Shown: positions 27,731 through 36,704 of the stretch, one piece after another
How positions within the stretch are numbered: position 1 is the first letter of the stretch
Layout of the letters: each line of letters begins with the position of its first letter
Assembly: GCF_014174165.1 (NCBI RefSeq)
Contig: NZ_JABEQN010000004.1
Location: 186,001-250,000, forward strand
Direction: 5' to 3'
DNA length: 64,000 bases
DNA from: Gluconacetobacter dulcium
GTDB taxonomy: Bacteria; Pseudomonadota; Alphaproteobacteria; Acetobacterales; Acetobacteraceae
The notes under the pieces: generated by a model
What the model saw: the letters and a program-made list of their open reading frames with translations, nothing else
The model's database searches: none
Told to the model about the DNA's origin: nothing
Program-made: the position numbers and the translations under genes

Positions 27731-27778
27731 TTCATATATCTAGTGCGTTCTTGGTTGCCCTGACGCGATATGTAGCGT
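27731..27778 (+). promoter_or_regulatory. Putative tandem NrdR boxes upstream of nrdA
   Basis: Two 16-bp sites, 27731-27746 (TTCATATATCTAGTGC, weak left half) and 27763-27778 (ACGCGATATGTAGCGT, 12 of 16 to the ACACWATATATWGTGT consensus), start 32 bp apart. Known NrdR box pairs are spaced 31-32 bp, so the phasing supports the call. They lie 64-111 bp before the nrdA start, in the likely promoter. NrdR represses ribonucleotide reductase genes when dATP/ATP is bound. Confidence 0.55.
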
Positions 27779-27841
27779 CATAATGCCGCCCCGGACATAC
27801 GCACAAACGCCGTGTCCCGGCGATTTTCACGGAGATGATGG

Positions 27842-29776
27842 ATGAGCCTGGATGACGTATCCGGAACCGTGTCTGATCGTCCGGTCGATGAACGTGGCCC
27901 GTTTCAGGACCATGAATCCGGCCAGACGCCCGACATGTTCGATGATGTCGTCCAGCTACCCGGCCACCATCCCGTGCGGGTCAATCGGTCGCGCGACGCG
28001 CTGCTGACGCCGTTCGGCAAGGCGACGCTGGATAACCGTTATCTGCTGGACGGCGAAAGCTATCAGGACCTGTTCGGGCGCGTCGCATCCTATTACGGCG
28101 CCGATCCGGGACATGCCCAGCGGCTGTATGACTATATCTCGCGCCACTGGTTCATGCCGGCGACGCCCGTGCTGTCCAATGGCGGGACGACGCGCGGCCT
28201 GCCGATCTCCTGCTTCCTGAACGAGGCCAACGATAGCCTGCGCGGCATCGTCGATCTGTGGAACGAGAATGTCTGGCTGGCCAGCAAGGGTGGCGGCATC
28301 GGCTCCTATTGGGGCAATCTGCGCTCGATCGGCGAGAATGTCGGCCGTAACGGCAAGACGTCGGGCGTGATCCCTTTCATCCGCGTGATGGACAGCCTGA
28401 CGCTGGCGATCAGCCAGGGATCGCTGCGCCGGGGATCGGCCGCCGTGTATCTGCCGGTCTGGCATCCCGAGATCGAGGAATTCATCGAGATCCGCCGCCC
28501 GACCGGCGGCGATCCGAACCGCAAGGCGCTGAACCTGCATCATGGCGTGCTGGTGTCGGACGCCTTCATGCGTGCCGTGGCCGAGGATGCGGAATGGGCG
28601 CTGCTGTCGCCCAAGGATGGCGCGCATATCCGCCACGTCTCCGCGCGGTCGCTGTGGATTCGGATCCTGACGGCGCGGATGGAGCAGGGCGAGCCCTACA
28701 TCATCTATTCCGATCATGTGAATAACGCGCGGCCCGAGCACCACAAGCTGGCGGGGCTGGAGGTCAAGACCTCGAATCTGTGCGCCGAGATCACGCTGCC
28801 GACCGGCATCGACCATCACGGTCAGGAACGGACGGCTGTCTGCTGCCTGTCCTCCCTCAACCTGGAAACCTGGGAAGAGTGGAAGGACGATCCGCAGTTC
28901 ATCGAGGACGTGATGCTGTTCCTCGACAACGTGCTGCAGGATTTCATCGACCGGGCGCCGGACGACATGGCGCGCGCCAAATATGCGGCCTCGCGCGAGC
29001 GATCGGTCGGGCTGGGGGTGATGGGCTTCCATTCCTTCCTGCAGGCGAACAACGTGCCGTTCGAAAGCGTGATCGCGAAGGTCTGGAACAAACGGATTTT
29101 CAAGCATATTCGCGAGCAGGCCGACAAGGCGTCGCGCAAGCTGGCCGAACTGCGCGGGGCGTGCCCGGACGCGGCGGAATATGGCGTGATGGAGCGCTTC
29201 TCCAACAAGATGGCGATTGCGCCGACGGCGTCGATTTCCATCATCGCCGGCAATTCCAGCCCCGGAATCGAGCCGATCGCCGCCAACGTCTTCCTGCAAA
29301 AGACGCTTTCCGGCTCGTTTACGGTGCGCAACCGGCATCTGACCAAGCTGCTGATCGACAAGGGCCAGAACACCGACGAGGTGTGGTCGTCGATCACCCT
29401 GACCCAGGGCAGCGTCCAGCATCTGGATTTCCTGACCCAGCAGGAAAAGGATGTCTTCAAGACCGCGTTCGAACTCGACCAGCGCTGGGTGGTGGAGCAC
29501 GCGGCCGATCGCGCCGGTTATATCTGCCAGGCGCAGTCGATCAATCTGTTCCTGCCCGCGAACGTGCATAAGCGCGACCTGCACCAGATCCATTACCTGG
29601 CATGGAAGCGGGGCGTGAAATCGCTGTATTATTGCCGTTCGCTGTCGATCCAGCGGGCGGATACCGTCAGCAACGTGCTGGACAAGAGCGACGTCCTGGT
29701 TCCGGAGCCGGCAGCGGCCGCGCCGGCCACGCCGACGTCATCCACCAATTACGATGAATGCCTGGCCTGCCAGTAA
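27842..29776 (+). CDS. nrdA: Class I ribonucleoside-diphosphate reductase, alpha (large) subunit, no ATP-cone
   Basis: 644 residues; the ATG has GGAG 7 bases upstream. It starts at the catalytic barrel without the usual N-terminal ATP-cone (about 90 residues), so overall activity control by dATP through that domain is absent. Active-site features: PATPVLSNGGTTRGLPISCF with the first redox Cys, KGGGIGSYWGNLRS, TSNLCAEITLP with the radical Cys, and APTASISIIAGNSSPGIEP. The C-terminal tail YDECLACQ carries the shuttle Cys pair. It reduces ribonucleotides to deoxyribonucleotides with NrdB. Confidence 0.95.
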   Translation: MSLDDVSGTVSDRPVDERGPFQDHESGQTPDMFDDVVQLPGHHPVRVNRSRDALLTPFGKATLDNRYLLDGESYQDLFGRVASYYGADPGHAQRLYDYISRHWFMPATPVLSNGGTTRGLPISCFLNEANDSLRGIVDLWNENVWLASKGGGIGSYWGNLRSIGENVGRNGKTSGVIPFIRVMDSLTLAISQGSLRRGSAAVYLPVWHPEIEEFIEIRRPTGGDPNRKALNLHHGVLVSDAFMRAVAEDAEWALLSPKDGAHIRHVSARSLWIRILTARMEQGEPYIIYSDHVNNARPEHHKLAGLEVKTSNLCAEITLPTGIDHHGQERTAVCCLSSLNLETWEEWKDDPQFIEDVMLFLDNVLQDFIDRAPDDMARAKYAASRERSVGLGVMGFHSFLQANNVPFESVIAKVWNKRIFKHIREQADKASRKLAELRGACPDAAEYGVMERFSNKMAIAPTASISIIAGNSSPGIEPIAANVFLQKTLSGSFTVRNRHLTKLLIDKGQNTDEVWSSITLTQGSVQHLDFLTQQEKDVFKTAFELDQRWVVEHAADRAGYICQAQSINLFLPANVHKRDLHQIHYLAWKRGVKSLYYCRSLSIQRADTVSNVLDKSDVLVPEPAAAAPATPTSSTNYDECLACQ

Positions 29777-29845
29777 GCGGGTAAGGCGGCGCGACCGCCT
29801 GCCCCTACAGGCTGTTTGCCGCATTGCTGTCGCGGAGAAGACGAC

Positions 29846-30874
29846 ATGACCGACTCCCTCAACGCGCCTCAGCCCGAGGGCGAAGCCCATTTCGACCTGC
29901 TGACGGCAAATCCGGTCTACAAGCCGTTCCGCTATCCGTGGGCTTATGATGCGTGGCTGACGCAGCAGCGCGTCCATTGGTTGCCGGAAGAAGTGCCGCT
30001 GGCCGATGACGTGAAGGATTGGCACCGCACCCTGACCGAGAGCGAGCGGCATCTGGTCACCCAGATCTTCCGCTTCTTCACGCAGTCGGACGTGGAAGTG
30101 AATAATTGCTACATGAAGCATTACAGCCGGGTGTTCAAACCGACTGAAGTGCTGATGATGCTGTCGGCTTTCTCGAATATCGAGACGATTCATATCGCCG
30201 CGTACAGTCATCTGCTCGATACGATCGGCATGCCCGAGTCCGAGTATTCCGCTTTCCTTAAATATAAGGAAATGAAGGATAAATATGACTATATGCAGGG
30301 CTTCTCGGTCGACAGCAAATACGACATCGCGCGCACGCTCGCGGCGTTCGGCGCGTTTACCGAGGGGCTTCAGCTTTTTGCGTCCTTCGCCATCCTGCTG
30401 AATTTCCCACGCTTCAACAAGCTGAAGGGCATGGGCCAGATCGTGTCATGGTCGGTGCGGGACGAGACCCTGCACTGTCTGTCCATGGCGCGGCTGTTCC
30501 GCACCTTCATCCATGAAAATCCGGAAATCTGGACCGAGAAGCTGCGCGAGGACATCCGCCAGGTCTGCCGCGACATCGTCGATCATGAAGACGCATTCAT
30601 CGATCTCTGCTTCGAGATGGGGCCGGTCGAGGGCCTCGATGCCGATCTGGTCAAGACCTATATCCGTTTCGTGGCCGATCGTCGCCTGAGCCTGCTGGGG
30701 CTGGACGGGATGTACCATGTCCCGGCGAACCCGTTGCCGTGGCTGGACGACATGCTGAACGCCGTCGAGCATACGAATTTCTTCGAGAACCGCGCGACGG
30801 AATACAGCCGGGCTTCGACCTCCGGTACCTGGGAAGAGGCGTTCGAGGAGAGCATCTTCCAGTCGGACGGCTGA
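29846..30874 (+). CDS. nrdB: Class I ribonucleoside-diphosphate reductase, beta (radical) subunit
   Basis: 342 residues from ATG 29846 (GGAGAAG upstream). All six diiron ligands are visible: Asp82 (TQSDVEVNN), Glu113 and His116 (ETIH), Glu172 (AFTEGLQLF), Glu206 and His209 (DETLH). Tyr120 stands at the usual radical position (ETIHIAAY), so it looks like a tyrosyl-radical enzyme rather than a Phe/Leu or Val variant. The C-terminal tail EESIFQSDG would dock to NrdA. It follows nrdA by 69 bp. Confidence 0.95.
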   Translation: MTDSLNAPQPEGEAHFDLLTANPVYKPFRYPWAYDAWLTQQRVHWLPEEVPLADDVKDWHRTLTESERHLVTQIFRFFTQSDVEVNNCYMKHYSRVFKPTEVLMMLSAFSNIETIHIAAYSHLLDTIGMPESEYSAFLKYKEMKDKYDYMQGFSVDSKYDIARTLAAFGAFTEGLQLFASFAILLNFPRFNKLKGMGQIVSWSVRDETLHCLSMARLFRTFIHENPEIWTEKLREDIRQVCRDIVDHEDAFIDLCFEMGPVEGLDADLVKTYIRFVADRRLSLLGLDGMYHVPANPLPWLDDMLNAVEHTNFFENRATEYSRASTSGTWEEAFEESIFQSDG

Positions 30875-30875
30875 T

Positions 30876-31700
30876 TTATCCGGCGTCCAATGGCGCGCCG
30901 TCGCGCAGGATGGCGTCTGCCTCCGGCGTAAAATGCCCGTCTGCCCGGTGCAGTGTCATGCCGGGCAGGAGGGCGGCATCCCCCCGACCGCCGACGCGGC
31001 CCTGAACCAGCACGATTCTTGCCGGCCGGCCAGCCTTGGGCCAGAACGGGATCAGGCGGATCGACCCGATGCCGTGCGCCCGCATGGACGCGATCGCCGC
31101 GTCGAGCGAGGCGGCGGGCAGGGCGAGGGTCAGCGTGCCATGATGGCGCACCTGCCGCCCCAGACTGCGGACCCAGACATTCAGCATGTCGTTCGCCACG
31201 ACGCGCCGCGCGATATCGCGGCGTGGATCGGGTGAGGCGCTGGCATCCGTGCGATGCCAGGGCGGATTGGCGAAGGCGTGGTCGAATCCGCCCCCCTGGA
31301 GCGGGAAGTCGGCGATGGCAGGCAGATCGGGCAGCGTCGCGCACGCTGCGCGCAACCGGTCGAGGCCATTGTCGTTGAAATTGGTCTGGGCCAGGGCTGC
31401 GGTGCGGGCGTCGCGTTCCACGCCGATGCCGGTGATGCCAGCCACCCGCCAGGCCAGGCACATCAATCCCGCGCCAGCCCCGCATCCACCTTCCAGGATG
31501 CGCTGGCCGGGGCGGGCAGGGACGGAGGCCGCCATCAGGACCGGCTCCAGTCCCGTGCGGTAGCCCTGGCGGAATTGCCGGTAACGGAGCCGGCCGTCGA
31601 GCAGCGTTCCGTGGCTCAGGACCTCGATGGATGCGTCGTCCGCGGCACATGCCAGATGCGGCGTCGGCTCATGTATGATGTCCTTCGGCTTGACCGTCAT
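30876..31700 (-). CDS. tRNA1(Val) (adenine-N6)-methyltransferase-like protein (TrmN6/COG4123)
   Basis: About 274 residues from ATG 31700 (MTVKPKDIIHEP); ATGs at 31715 and 31775 are alternatives with no better ribosome-binding site. Features: SHGTLLDGRLRYRQFRQGYRTG, the SAM-binding ILEGGCGAGAGLMCLA, GIGVERD, and the amino-methyltransferase motif FANPPWHR (NPPY type). This places it in the N6-adenine methyltransferases related to TrmN6, which modify tRNA1(Val) A37. The true substrate is inferred from family only. It is divergent from the polyprenyl synthase gene with overlapping promoter space. Confidence 0.78.
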   Translation of the reverse strand: MTVKPKDIIHEPTPHLACAADDASIEVLSHGTLLDGRLRYRQFRQGYRTGLEPVLMAASVPARPGQRILEGGCGAGAGLMCLAWRVAGITGIGVERDARTAALAQTNFNDNGLDRLRAACATLPDLPAIADFPLQGGGFDHAFANPPWHRTDASASPDPRRDIARRVVANDMLNVWVRSLGRQVRHHGTLTLALPAASLDAAIASMRAHGIGSIRLIPFWPKAGRPARIVLVQGRVGGRGDAALLPGMTLHRADGHFTPEADAILRDGAPLDAG

Positions 31701-31758
31701 TCTCACGCCGCTCATATGTTCTACAGACCAATCCAACGGGGTCGGGGAGTTTAACCTT

Positions 31759-32835
31759 TTGGGCGTTGCAGTCACTCTGCCGGAATCCGAGAAAACGGCA
31801 ACCGCGAAGCATTCCGGCTCCGGCGCCTCGGCGCAGGAGGGGGCCGAAGCTGCTCTGCAGGAGTTGTCGAGCTATCTCGCCGACGACATGGCCGCGTGCA
31901 ATCGCGCCATCATCGAGCGGATGGATAGTCCGGTCGCCCTGATCCCCCAGTTGGCGGCGCATCTGGTGGCGGCCGGTGGCAAGCGGCTGCGGCCGTTGCT
32001 GACGCTGGCTTCGGCGCGCCTGTGCGACTATCCGGCCGGGCCGGACCATCAGCGCCATGTCGCATTGGCCGCGTGCGTGGAATTCATCCATACCGCGACC
32101 CTGCTGCATGACGATGTGGTGGATGAGAGCCAGTTGCGGCGCGGGCTGGCCAGCGCCAACGCCGTGTTCGGCAACAAGGCATCGGTGCTGGTGGGCGATT
32201 TCCTGTTCGCCCGCTCGTTTCAGTTGATGACGGATGACGGGTCGCTAAAGGTGATGGCGATCCTGTCCTCGGCGTCGGCGACGATCGCCGAGGGCGAGGT
32301 TCTGCAGATGTCGACGCAGAACGACCTGTCCACCTCGGTCGATCAGTATCTGACGGTCATCCATGGCAAGACGGCGGCTCTGTTTGCCGCCGCCTGTCGC
32401 GTCGGGGCGGTGGTGGCCAAGCGACCGGAGGCCGAGGAACAGGCGCTGGAAGCGTTCGGCACCAATCTGGGCATGGCCTTCCAACTGGTTGACGACGCGC
32501 TGGACTACGCGGCGGACCAAGCCGTGCTGGGCAAGACCGTGGGCGACGATTTCCGCGAAGGCAAGATCACGCTTCCGGTCCTGGCGGCGTATGCCGCTGG
32601 AAGCGAGGAGGATCGCCGGTTCTGGCGGCGGGTCATCGAGGAGAGCGAACAGGCGCCCGAGGACCTCGACCACGCCATGGCCCTGATCGCCCAGACCGAT
32701 GCCATCGGTGTGACGCTGGACCGTGCCGCCGCCTATGCCCGCGCGGCATGTGAGGCACTGAATATCTTCCCCGATACCCGTTTGCGCCGTCTGCTGCAGG
32801 ATACCGCGTCCTACACCGTCAGCCGGGCCAGATGA
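31759..32835 (+). CDS. ispB: Long-chain polyprenyl diphosphate synthase (ubiquinone side chain)
   Basis: About 358 residues if initiated at TTG 31759, which has GGGGAG 9 bases upstream; upstream ATGs overlap the divergent gene's start. First Asp-rich motif LLHDDVVDESQLRRG, second Asp-rich motif FQLVDDALDYAADQ, and GGKRLRPLL near residue 75 are typical of trans-prenyltransferases making C40-C50 chains. The product feeds ubiquinone; chain length cannot be fixed by eye (acetic acid bacteria use Q-9 or Q-10). Confidence 0.88.
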   Translation: MGVAVTLPESEKTATAKHSGSGASAQEGAEAALQELSSYLADDMAACNRAIIERMDSPVALIPQLAAHLVAAGGKRLRPLLTLASARLCDYPAGPDHQRHVALAACVEFIHTATLLHDDVVDESQLRRGLASANAVFGNKASVLVGDFLFARSFQLMTDDGSLKVMAILSSASATIAEGEVLQMSTQNDLSTSVDQYLTVIHGKTAALFAAACRVGAVVAKRPEAEEQALEAFGTNLGMAFQLVDDALDYAADQAVLGKTVGDDFREGKITLPVLAAYAAGSEEDRRFWRRVIEESEQAPEDLDHAMALIAQTDAIGVTLDRAAAYARAACEALNIFPDTRLRRLLQDTASYTVSRAR

Positions 32836-32849
32836 GATGAGAGCCTGAT

Positions 32850-32895
32850 CGGGAAAGGCCCCCGGCAGACGCCGGCGAGCCTTTCCCGTTCTTTC
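32850..32895 (+). terminator. Rho-independent terminator after ispB
   Basis: Perfect 10-bp arms CGGGAAAGGC (32850-32859) and GCCTTTCCCG (32879-32888), with an inner CGGC/GCCG stem, are followed by TTCTTTC. It lies between the converging ispB and murI genes. Confidence 0.75.
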
Positions 32896-32972
32896 GCTGC
32901 GCGTGGCCGATGGCATGGCACTTGCCTGTGCTTGTCCGACTTTTTTCAGCCAGCCCAAGACGACCGCATCGG

Positions 32973-33797
32973 TCAGATCGCCGTGATCGCCGGAGCAAAG
33001 AGGGCTGGTGCGCCATAGCCCAGCGCGACCATGGCTGTCGTCATGCGCATGGGCTCGGCCGGCATGGCGGTAAAGAAGGCCCGATCCCGATCGTGATGAC
33101 GGAGGGCTTCGGACCGAGGCGGAAGCCCCCGCAAGACCGTCGCCGCCTGACGCGCCACGGCATCCGCCGGGTCCAGCCAGATCATCCCTGGTGGCGAGGC
33201 CGCGCGAAAGGCATCCATCAGGAATGTGTAATGGGTGCAACCGATGCCGACCACGTCGATCCGGTCGCCGCCGGGCTGTTCGAACAGGGCCGCCAGTTCC
33301 CGCTGGACGATGTCGGGCGCCACCGCATGGCCGCGAAAGACACGTTCGGCCAGATCGGCGAGCCCGCGCGCACCGTGGGCCAGCAGAGTGCAATCCGGGG
33401 CGTAGCGTTGTTGCAGGGCACGCAGATAGGGACGGCGGACAGTCGCCCGCGTCGCCAGCAGCCCGATGGTACGGGTGCGGCTCAACTGGGCAGCCCATTT
33501 GATCGGCGGGACGCACCCGACGAACGGGATGGCGTATCGGTCCCGCAACGCCCCCAGCGCCAATGTGCTGGCGGTGTTGCAGGCGATGACGACGAGATCG
33601 GGCGCGAGGCTGGCGATGGCCTCGCCCATCAGGGTGACCACGCGCGCGATCAGCGTGGCGTCTTCCTGCTCGCCATACGGATAGATCGCCGTGTCGGCCA
33701 GATAATCGACCGGTATGCCGGGGAGGCGGGCGCGAAGTGCCCGAACGATTCCGAAACCGCCGATCCCCGAATCGAACGCGAGAATCCGCTGCGTCAT
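32973..33797 (-). CDS. murI: Glutamate racemase
   Basis: 274 residues from ATG 33797 (MTQRILAFDSGIGGFGIVRAL). Both catalytic cysteines are present, in VIACNTAST and IGCTHYTFL, with YLADTAIYPYGEQ between. It makes D-glutamate for peptidoglycan. The frame extends further upstream but that part overlaps pyrE and looks spurious. The stop of pyrE is 10 bp upstream, so the two may be co-transcribed. Confidence 0.93.
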   Translation of the reverse strand: MTQRILAFDSGIGGFGIVRALRARLPGIPVDYLADTAIYPYGEQEDATLIARVVTLMGEAIASLAPDLVVIACNTASTLALGALRDRYAIPFVGCVPPIKWAAQLSRTRTIGLLATRATVRRPYLRALQQRYAPDCTLLAHGARGLADLAERVFRGHAVAPDIVQRELAALFEQPGGDRIDVVGIGCTHYTFLMDAFRAASPPGMIWLDPADAVARQAATVLRGLPPRSEALRHHDRDRAFFTAMPAEPMRMTTAMVALGYGAPALFAPAITAI

Positions 33798-33807
33798 GGC
33801 AGGGCGA

Positions 33808-34566
33808 TCAGCCCTGGCCCTGCGCGCTCTTGAAGGCCAGCGCCTCCTCCAGGCTGGACACGCCGCCGTGCCTGCCCGACCAGCCGCACGGATCTTCAAG
33901 GAAGCGCCGGACCTCGGAGGCGTCCTTCTCCGAGAAATAGGGCTGGCCGGCGCAGGCTTCCAGCACATCCCACCAGGTGCAGAGCGCATGCAGCGAGATG
34001 TTCATATCCGCCAGCGTGCGCAGCGAACCGGGAAACACGCCATAGAAGAACACGACGAACGTGTGATCGACGATTGCCCCCGCGTCGCGCAGGGCGCGGG
34101 CGAATCGGATCTTGGAGGAGCCGTCGGTCGTCAGGTCCTCGACCAGCAGGGTGCGCATGCCGTCGGGCACATCGCCTTCGATCTGCGCATTGCGGCCGAA
34201 ACCCTTGGGCTTCTTACGGACATAGGCCATCGGCGCCATCATGCGGTCGGCGATCCAGGCGGCGAAGGGGATGCCTGCGGTTTCGCCGCCCACGACGGCG
34301 TCGATGCTTTCGTAGCCGATATGCCGGCCGATCTTCTCCACGCCCAGTTCGACGATCTTGGCGCGGGCGCGGGGGAAGAAGATGATGCGGCGGCAGTCGA
34401 TATAGACGGGCGATTTCCAGCCCGATGTCAGCGTGTAGGGGTCCTCGGGCCGGAAATTGACCGCCTTGATTTCCAGCAGCAGCTTGGCGGTCGTCAGCGC
34501 GGCATCGCGGTCCCAGGCGGATGAGCCCGACGAGGCGCCTGTGCCGTAGCCTGTTGAATCGTTCAT
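33808..34566 (-). CDS. pyrE: Orotate phosphoribosyltransferase
   Basis: 252 residues, longer than the common 210-230 form by a C-terminal extension of about 35 residues. The PRPP-binding motif is TLLVEDLTTDGSSK and other features are LTSGWKSPVYIDCR, GGETAGIPFA and AYVRKKPKGFG. It joins orotate and PRPP to give OMP in pyrimidine synthesis. It is divergent from the 79-residue gene at 34800. Confidence 0.94.
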   Translation of the reverse strand: MNDSTGYGTGASSGSSAWDRDAALTTAKLLLEIKAVNFRPEDPYTLTSGWKSPVYIDCRRIIFFPRARAKIVELGVEKIGRHIGYESIDAVVGGETAGIPFAAWIADRMMAPMAYVRKKPKGFGRNAQIEGDVPDGMRTLLVEDLTTDGSSKIRFARALRDAGAIVDHTFVVFFYGVFPGSLRTLADMNISLHALCTWWDVLEACAGQPYFSEKDASEVRRFLEDPCGWSGRHGGVSSLEEALAFKSAQGQG

Positions 34567-34766
34567 CTGGTGTGTCTTTCCGGTCCGATAGCGTAGGAAA
34601 ACGAGGTGGAAAAGCCTTAGCGGGATCGTCCGGGAAAATCCATCGCGCGACCGACATCATTCCATCGGAATCCCGCCTGTGCCGCGCCACGCGAGGGGCT
34701 GGATCGCGTTCGGCCGGGGGGCGGTTTCTCTTGCCGGAGACGGAGATACTCGTTAGTATAACTGTA

Positions 34767-34785
34767 ATTGCAAATCGTTCGCAAT
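34767..34785 (+). promoter_or_regulatory. Putative Fur/iron-box palindrome
   Basis: ATTGCAAATCGTTCGCAAT is an imperfect 19-bp palindrome (7 of 9 positions pair across the centre). It resembles Fur boxes of proteobacteria built on the GCAAAT/ATTTGC pattern. It ends 14 bases before the GTG of the 79-residue gene, so a bound repressor would block that promoter or the ribosome-binding region. Confidence 0.5.
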
Positions 34786-34799
34786 AAGGATTTAATACT

Positions 34800-35039
34800 G
34801 TGGCGCCAGAAAACGGCCGGATTACACGAAACTGCGAACGGGCGGTCGTGACCGCGTACCGGGAGTTGCGGGATGTCGGGACGGGCGATGTTTCGGCGTT
34901 CCACGCCTGCACCACCTTGTATCGTATCCATCATCCCGAGGCATCGCTGAACGAAGCGCGGCGTCTGGTCTCCGAATGGATCGACCACCATGTGGTGCGT
35001 GAGGCCGAAGGGCCGACACCGGGTTGCGACTGTCCCTGA
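34800..35039 (+). CDS. Small protein of unknown function (79 aa)
   Basis: GTG start with AAGGA about 9 bases upstream. The sequence (NCERAVVTAYRELRDVGTGD, SAFHACTTLYRIHHPEAS, ARRLVSEWIDHHV) reads as a compact helical protein with even codon use, followed directly by a strong terminator, so it looks real. Four Cys (near positions 12, 41, 76 and 78, the last two in PGCDCP) could bind metal. No signal peptide or membrane segment. The Fur-like palindrome upstream hints at a role in iron metabolism. No family is recognised. Confidence 0.65.
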   Translation: MAPENGRITRNCERAVVTAYRELRDVGTGDVSAFHACTTLYRIHHPEASLNEARRLVSEWIDHHVVREAEGPTPGCDCP

Positions 35040-35067
35040 CAGTTTTGCCACATTGATGCGCGGGTAA

Positions 35068-35107
35068 CGCAAAAGCCCGGCGGCCCATCGGCCGCCGGGC
35101 TTTTGCG
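35068..35107 (+). terminator. Strong, probably bidirectional terminator
   Basis: An 18-bp perfect stem (35068-35085 with 35090-35107) with a 4-base loop carries AAAA before and TTTT after the GC core, so it can stop transcripts from both strands. It lies 28 bp after the 79-residue gene and 110 bp after gltA on the other strand. Confidence 0.88.
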
Positions 35108-35173
35108 TAATGCGGACGGGGCATCGCGCGGGGAAGGAACGTTCCCGAGCCCTGAGGGGCTTGCGCGACTCAG

Positions 35174-35208
35174 CCGATCCGTCCGGGGGTTCCACCCGGA
35201 CGGATCGG
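35174..35208 (-). terminator. GC-rich hairpin directly downstream of gltA
   Basis: A perfect 14-bp stem (35174-35187 with 35195-35208) and 7-base loop lies 9 bp past the gltA stop. It has no U-run, so it may protect the mRNA 3' end or act with the terminator beyond it. Confidence 0.5.
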
Positions 35209-35217
35209 TGCCGGACC

Positions 35218-36516
35218 TTAGCCGCGCTGGGCGAACGGTACGAAGTCGCGTTCCGGCGAGCCGGTATAGAGCTGGCGCGGACGGCTGATACGCTGACCCG
35301 GCTCCTCGATCATTTCCTTCCACTGGCTGATCCAGCCGGTGGTACGGGCGAGGGCAAACAGCACGGTGAACATGCTGGTGGGGATGCCCATGGCCTTCAG
35401 GATGATGCCCGAATAGAAATCGACGTTCGGATACAGGCTGCGCTTGACGAAATATTCGTCGCTGATCGCGATCTTTTCCAGTTCCACCGCCAGGTCCAGC
35501 AGCGGATCGTCCTTGATCCCCAGTTCGCCCAGAACCTCGTGGCAGGTCGCCTGCATGATCTTCGCCCGCGGGTCGAAGTTCTTGTAGACGCGATGGCCGA
35601 AGCCCATAAGGCGCACGCCGCTGTTCTTGTCCTTCACCTGGGCGATGAACTCGGGGATGTTGTCCTTGCTGCCGATCTTGGCCAGCATCTTCAGCACCGC
35701 CTCGTTCGCGCCGCCATGGGCGGGCCCCCACAGGGCGGCGATGCCGGCGGCGACGCAGGCGAACGGATTGGCGCCCGTCGAGCCCGCCATGCGGACCGTC
35801 GAGGTCGAGGCATTCTGCTCGTGGTCCGCATGCAGGATCAGGATGCGGTCCATCGCCCGCGCCAGGATCGGGTTGACCTTGTACGGCTCCGACGGATGCG
35901 CGAACATCATCGAGAGGAAATTTTCCGCGTAGGTCAGGTTGTTGCTCGGGTAAACGAACGCTTCGCCCTGCGTATATTTGTAGGCCCAGGCGGCGATGGT
36001 CGGCAGCTTGGCGATCAGGCGCACGGCCGACAGGTTGCGGCTGGCCTCGTTCGAGATGTCGATGGCGTCGTGATAGAAGGCCGACAGCGCGCCGACCGTG
36101 CCGCACAGGATCGCCATCGGATGAGCATCGCGGCGGAAGCCATTGAAGAAATTGCGGATCTGTTCGTGCAGCAGCGTGTGCGAATTCAGGGTCGCGACGA
36201 AGGCATCATGCTCCGCGGTGGTCGGCAGTTCACCGTTCAGCAGCAGGTAGGCGACCTCGGTGAAGGTGGCCTGTTCGGCCAACTGCGCGATCGGATAACC
36301 CCGATGCAGCAGGACGCCCTTCTCGCCGTCGATGAAGGTGATCTTGCTGGTGCACGACGCGGTTTCGCCGTAGCCGGGGTCGAAGGTGAAGACACCCAGA
36401 TCGGCGGTGATCTTGCGGATGTCCAGCACGTCGGGACCCAGCGTTCCGGAATGGACCGGCAGACTGGCTGTTTTGCCCTCTAGCGAGACGGTGGCCACTT
36501 TTTCTGGCTCGGTCAT
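35218..36516 (-). CDS. gltA: Citrate synthase, type II (AarA-like)
   Basis: 432 residues; ATG 36516 follows AGAGGAG. Features: a Cys-rich N-terminus ([17 protein letters not shown]), [37 protein letters not shown] with the catalytic His, [14 protein letters not shown], and [15 protein letters not shown] with the catalytic Asp. It condenses oxaloacetate with acetyl-CoA. In Acetobacter aceti the orthologue AarA is needed for acetate resistance; the presence of aarC 2.5 kb away supports the same role here. Confidence 0.95.
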   Translation of the reverse strand: MTEPEKVATVSLEGKTASLPVHSGTLGPDVLDIRKITADLGVFTFDPGYGETASCTSKITFIDGEKGVLLHRGYPIAQLAEQATFTEVAYLLLNGELPTTAEHDAFVATLNSHTLLHEQIRNFFNGFRRDAHPMAILCGTVGALSAFYHDAIDISNEASRNLSAVRLIAKLPTIAAWAYKYTQGEAFVYPSNNLTYAENFLSMMFAHPSEPYKVNPILARAMDRILILHADHEQNASTSTVRMAGSTGANPFACVAAGIAALWGPAHGGANEAVLKMLAKIGSKDNIPEFIAQVKDKNSGVRLMGFGHRVYKNFDPRAKIMQATCHEVLGELGIKDDPLLDLAVELEKIAISDEYFVKRSLYPNVDFYSGIILKAMGIPTSMFTVLFALARTTGWISQWKEMIEEPGQRISRPRQLYTGSPERDFVPFAQRG

Positions 36517-36704
36517 CAAACTCTCCTCTTGGTCGTTCGCCGCCGTGCGAGCGGCCATTCTCATCCCCAACCTGCGGACACCCGTCCTCTGCGTGACAGT
36601 TTGCGACGTATCGATCCGCCGCTGTGTCCTCATGCAGGCATGCGCCGAGATAAGGACGAAACGGCTATCGTGGCAACTCCGCCGGCAGGGGGGCGCTTAC
36701 CCCC
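36517..36704. other. Short gap with the likely gltA promoter
   Basis: 188 bp between gltA start and the SixA-like stop, both on the minus strand. No clear -35/-10 or operator was recognised. Confidence 0.3.

Noticed and set aside
27956-29593. 545-codon minus-strand frame opposite nrdA
   Set aside because: It is antisense to a complete, conserved gene and its protein (rich in Arg, His, Gln) has no domain.
35110-36483. 457-codon plus-strand frame opposite gltA
   Set aside because: Shadow of citrate synthase; starts inside a terminator-like hairpin region.
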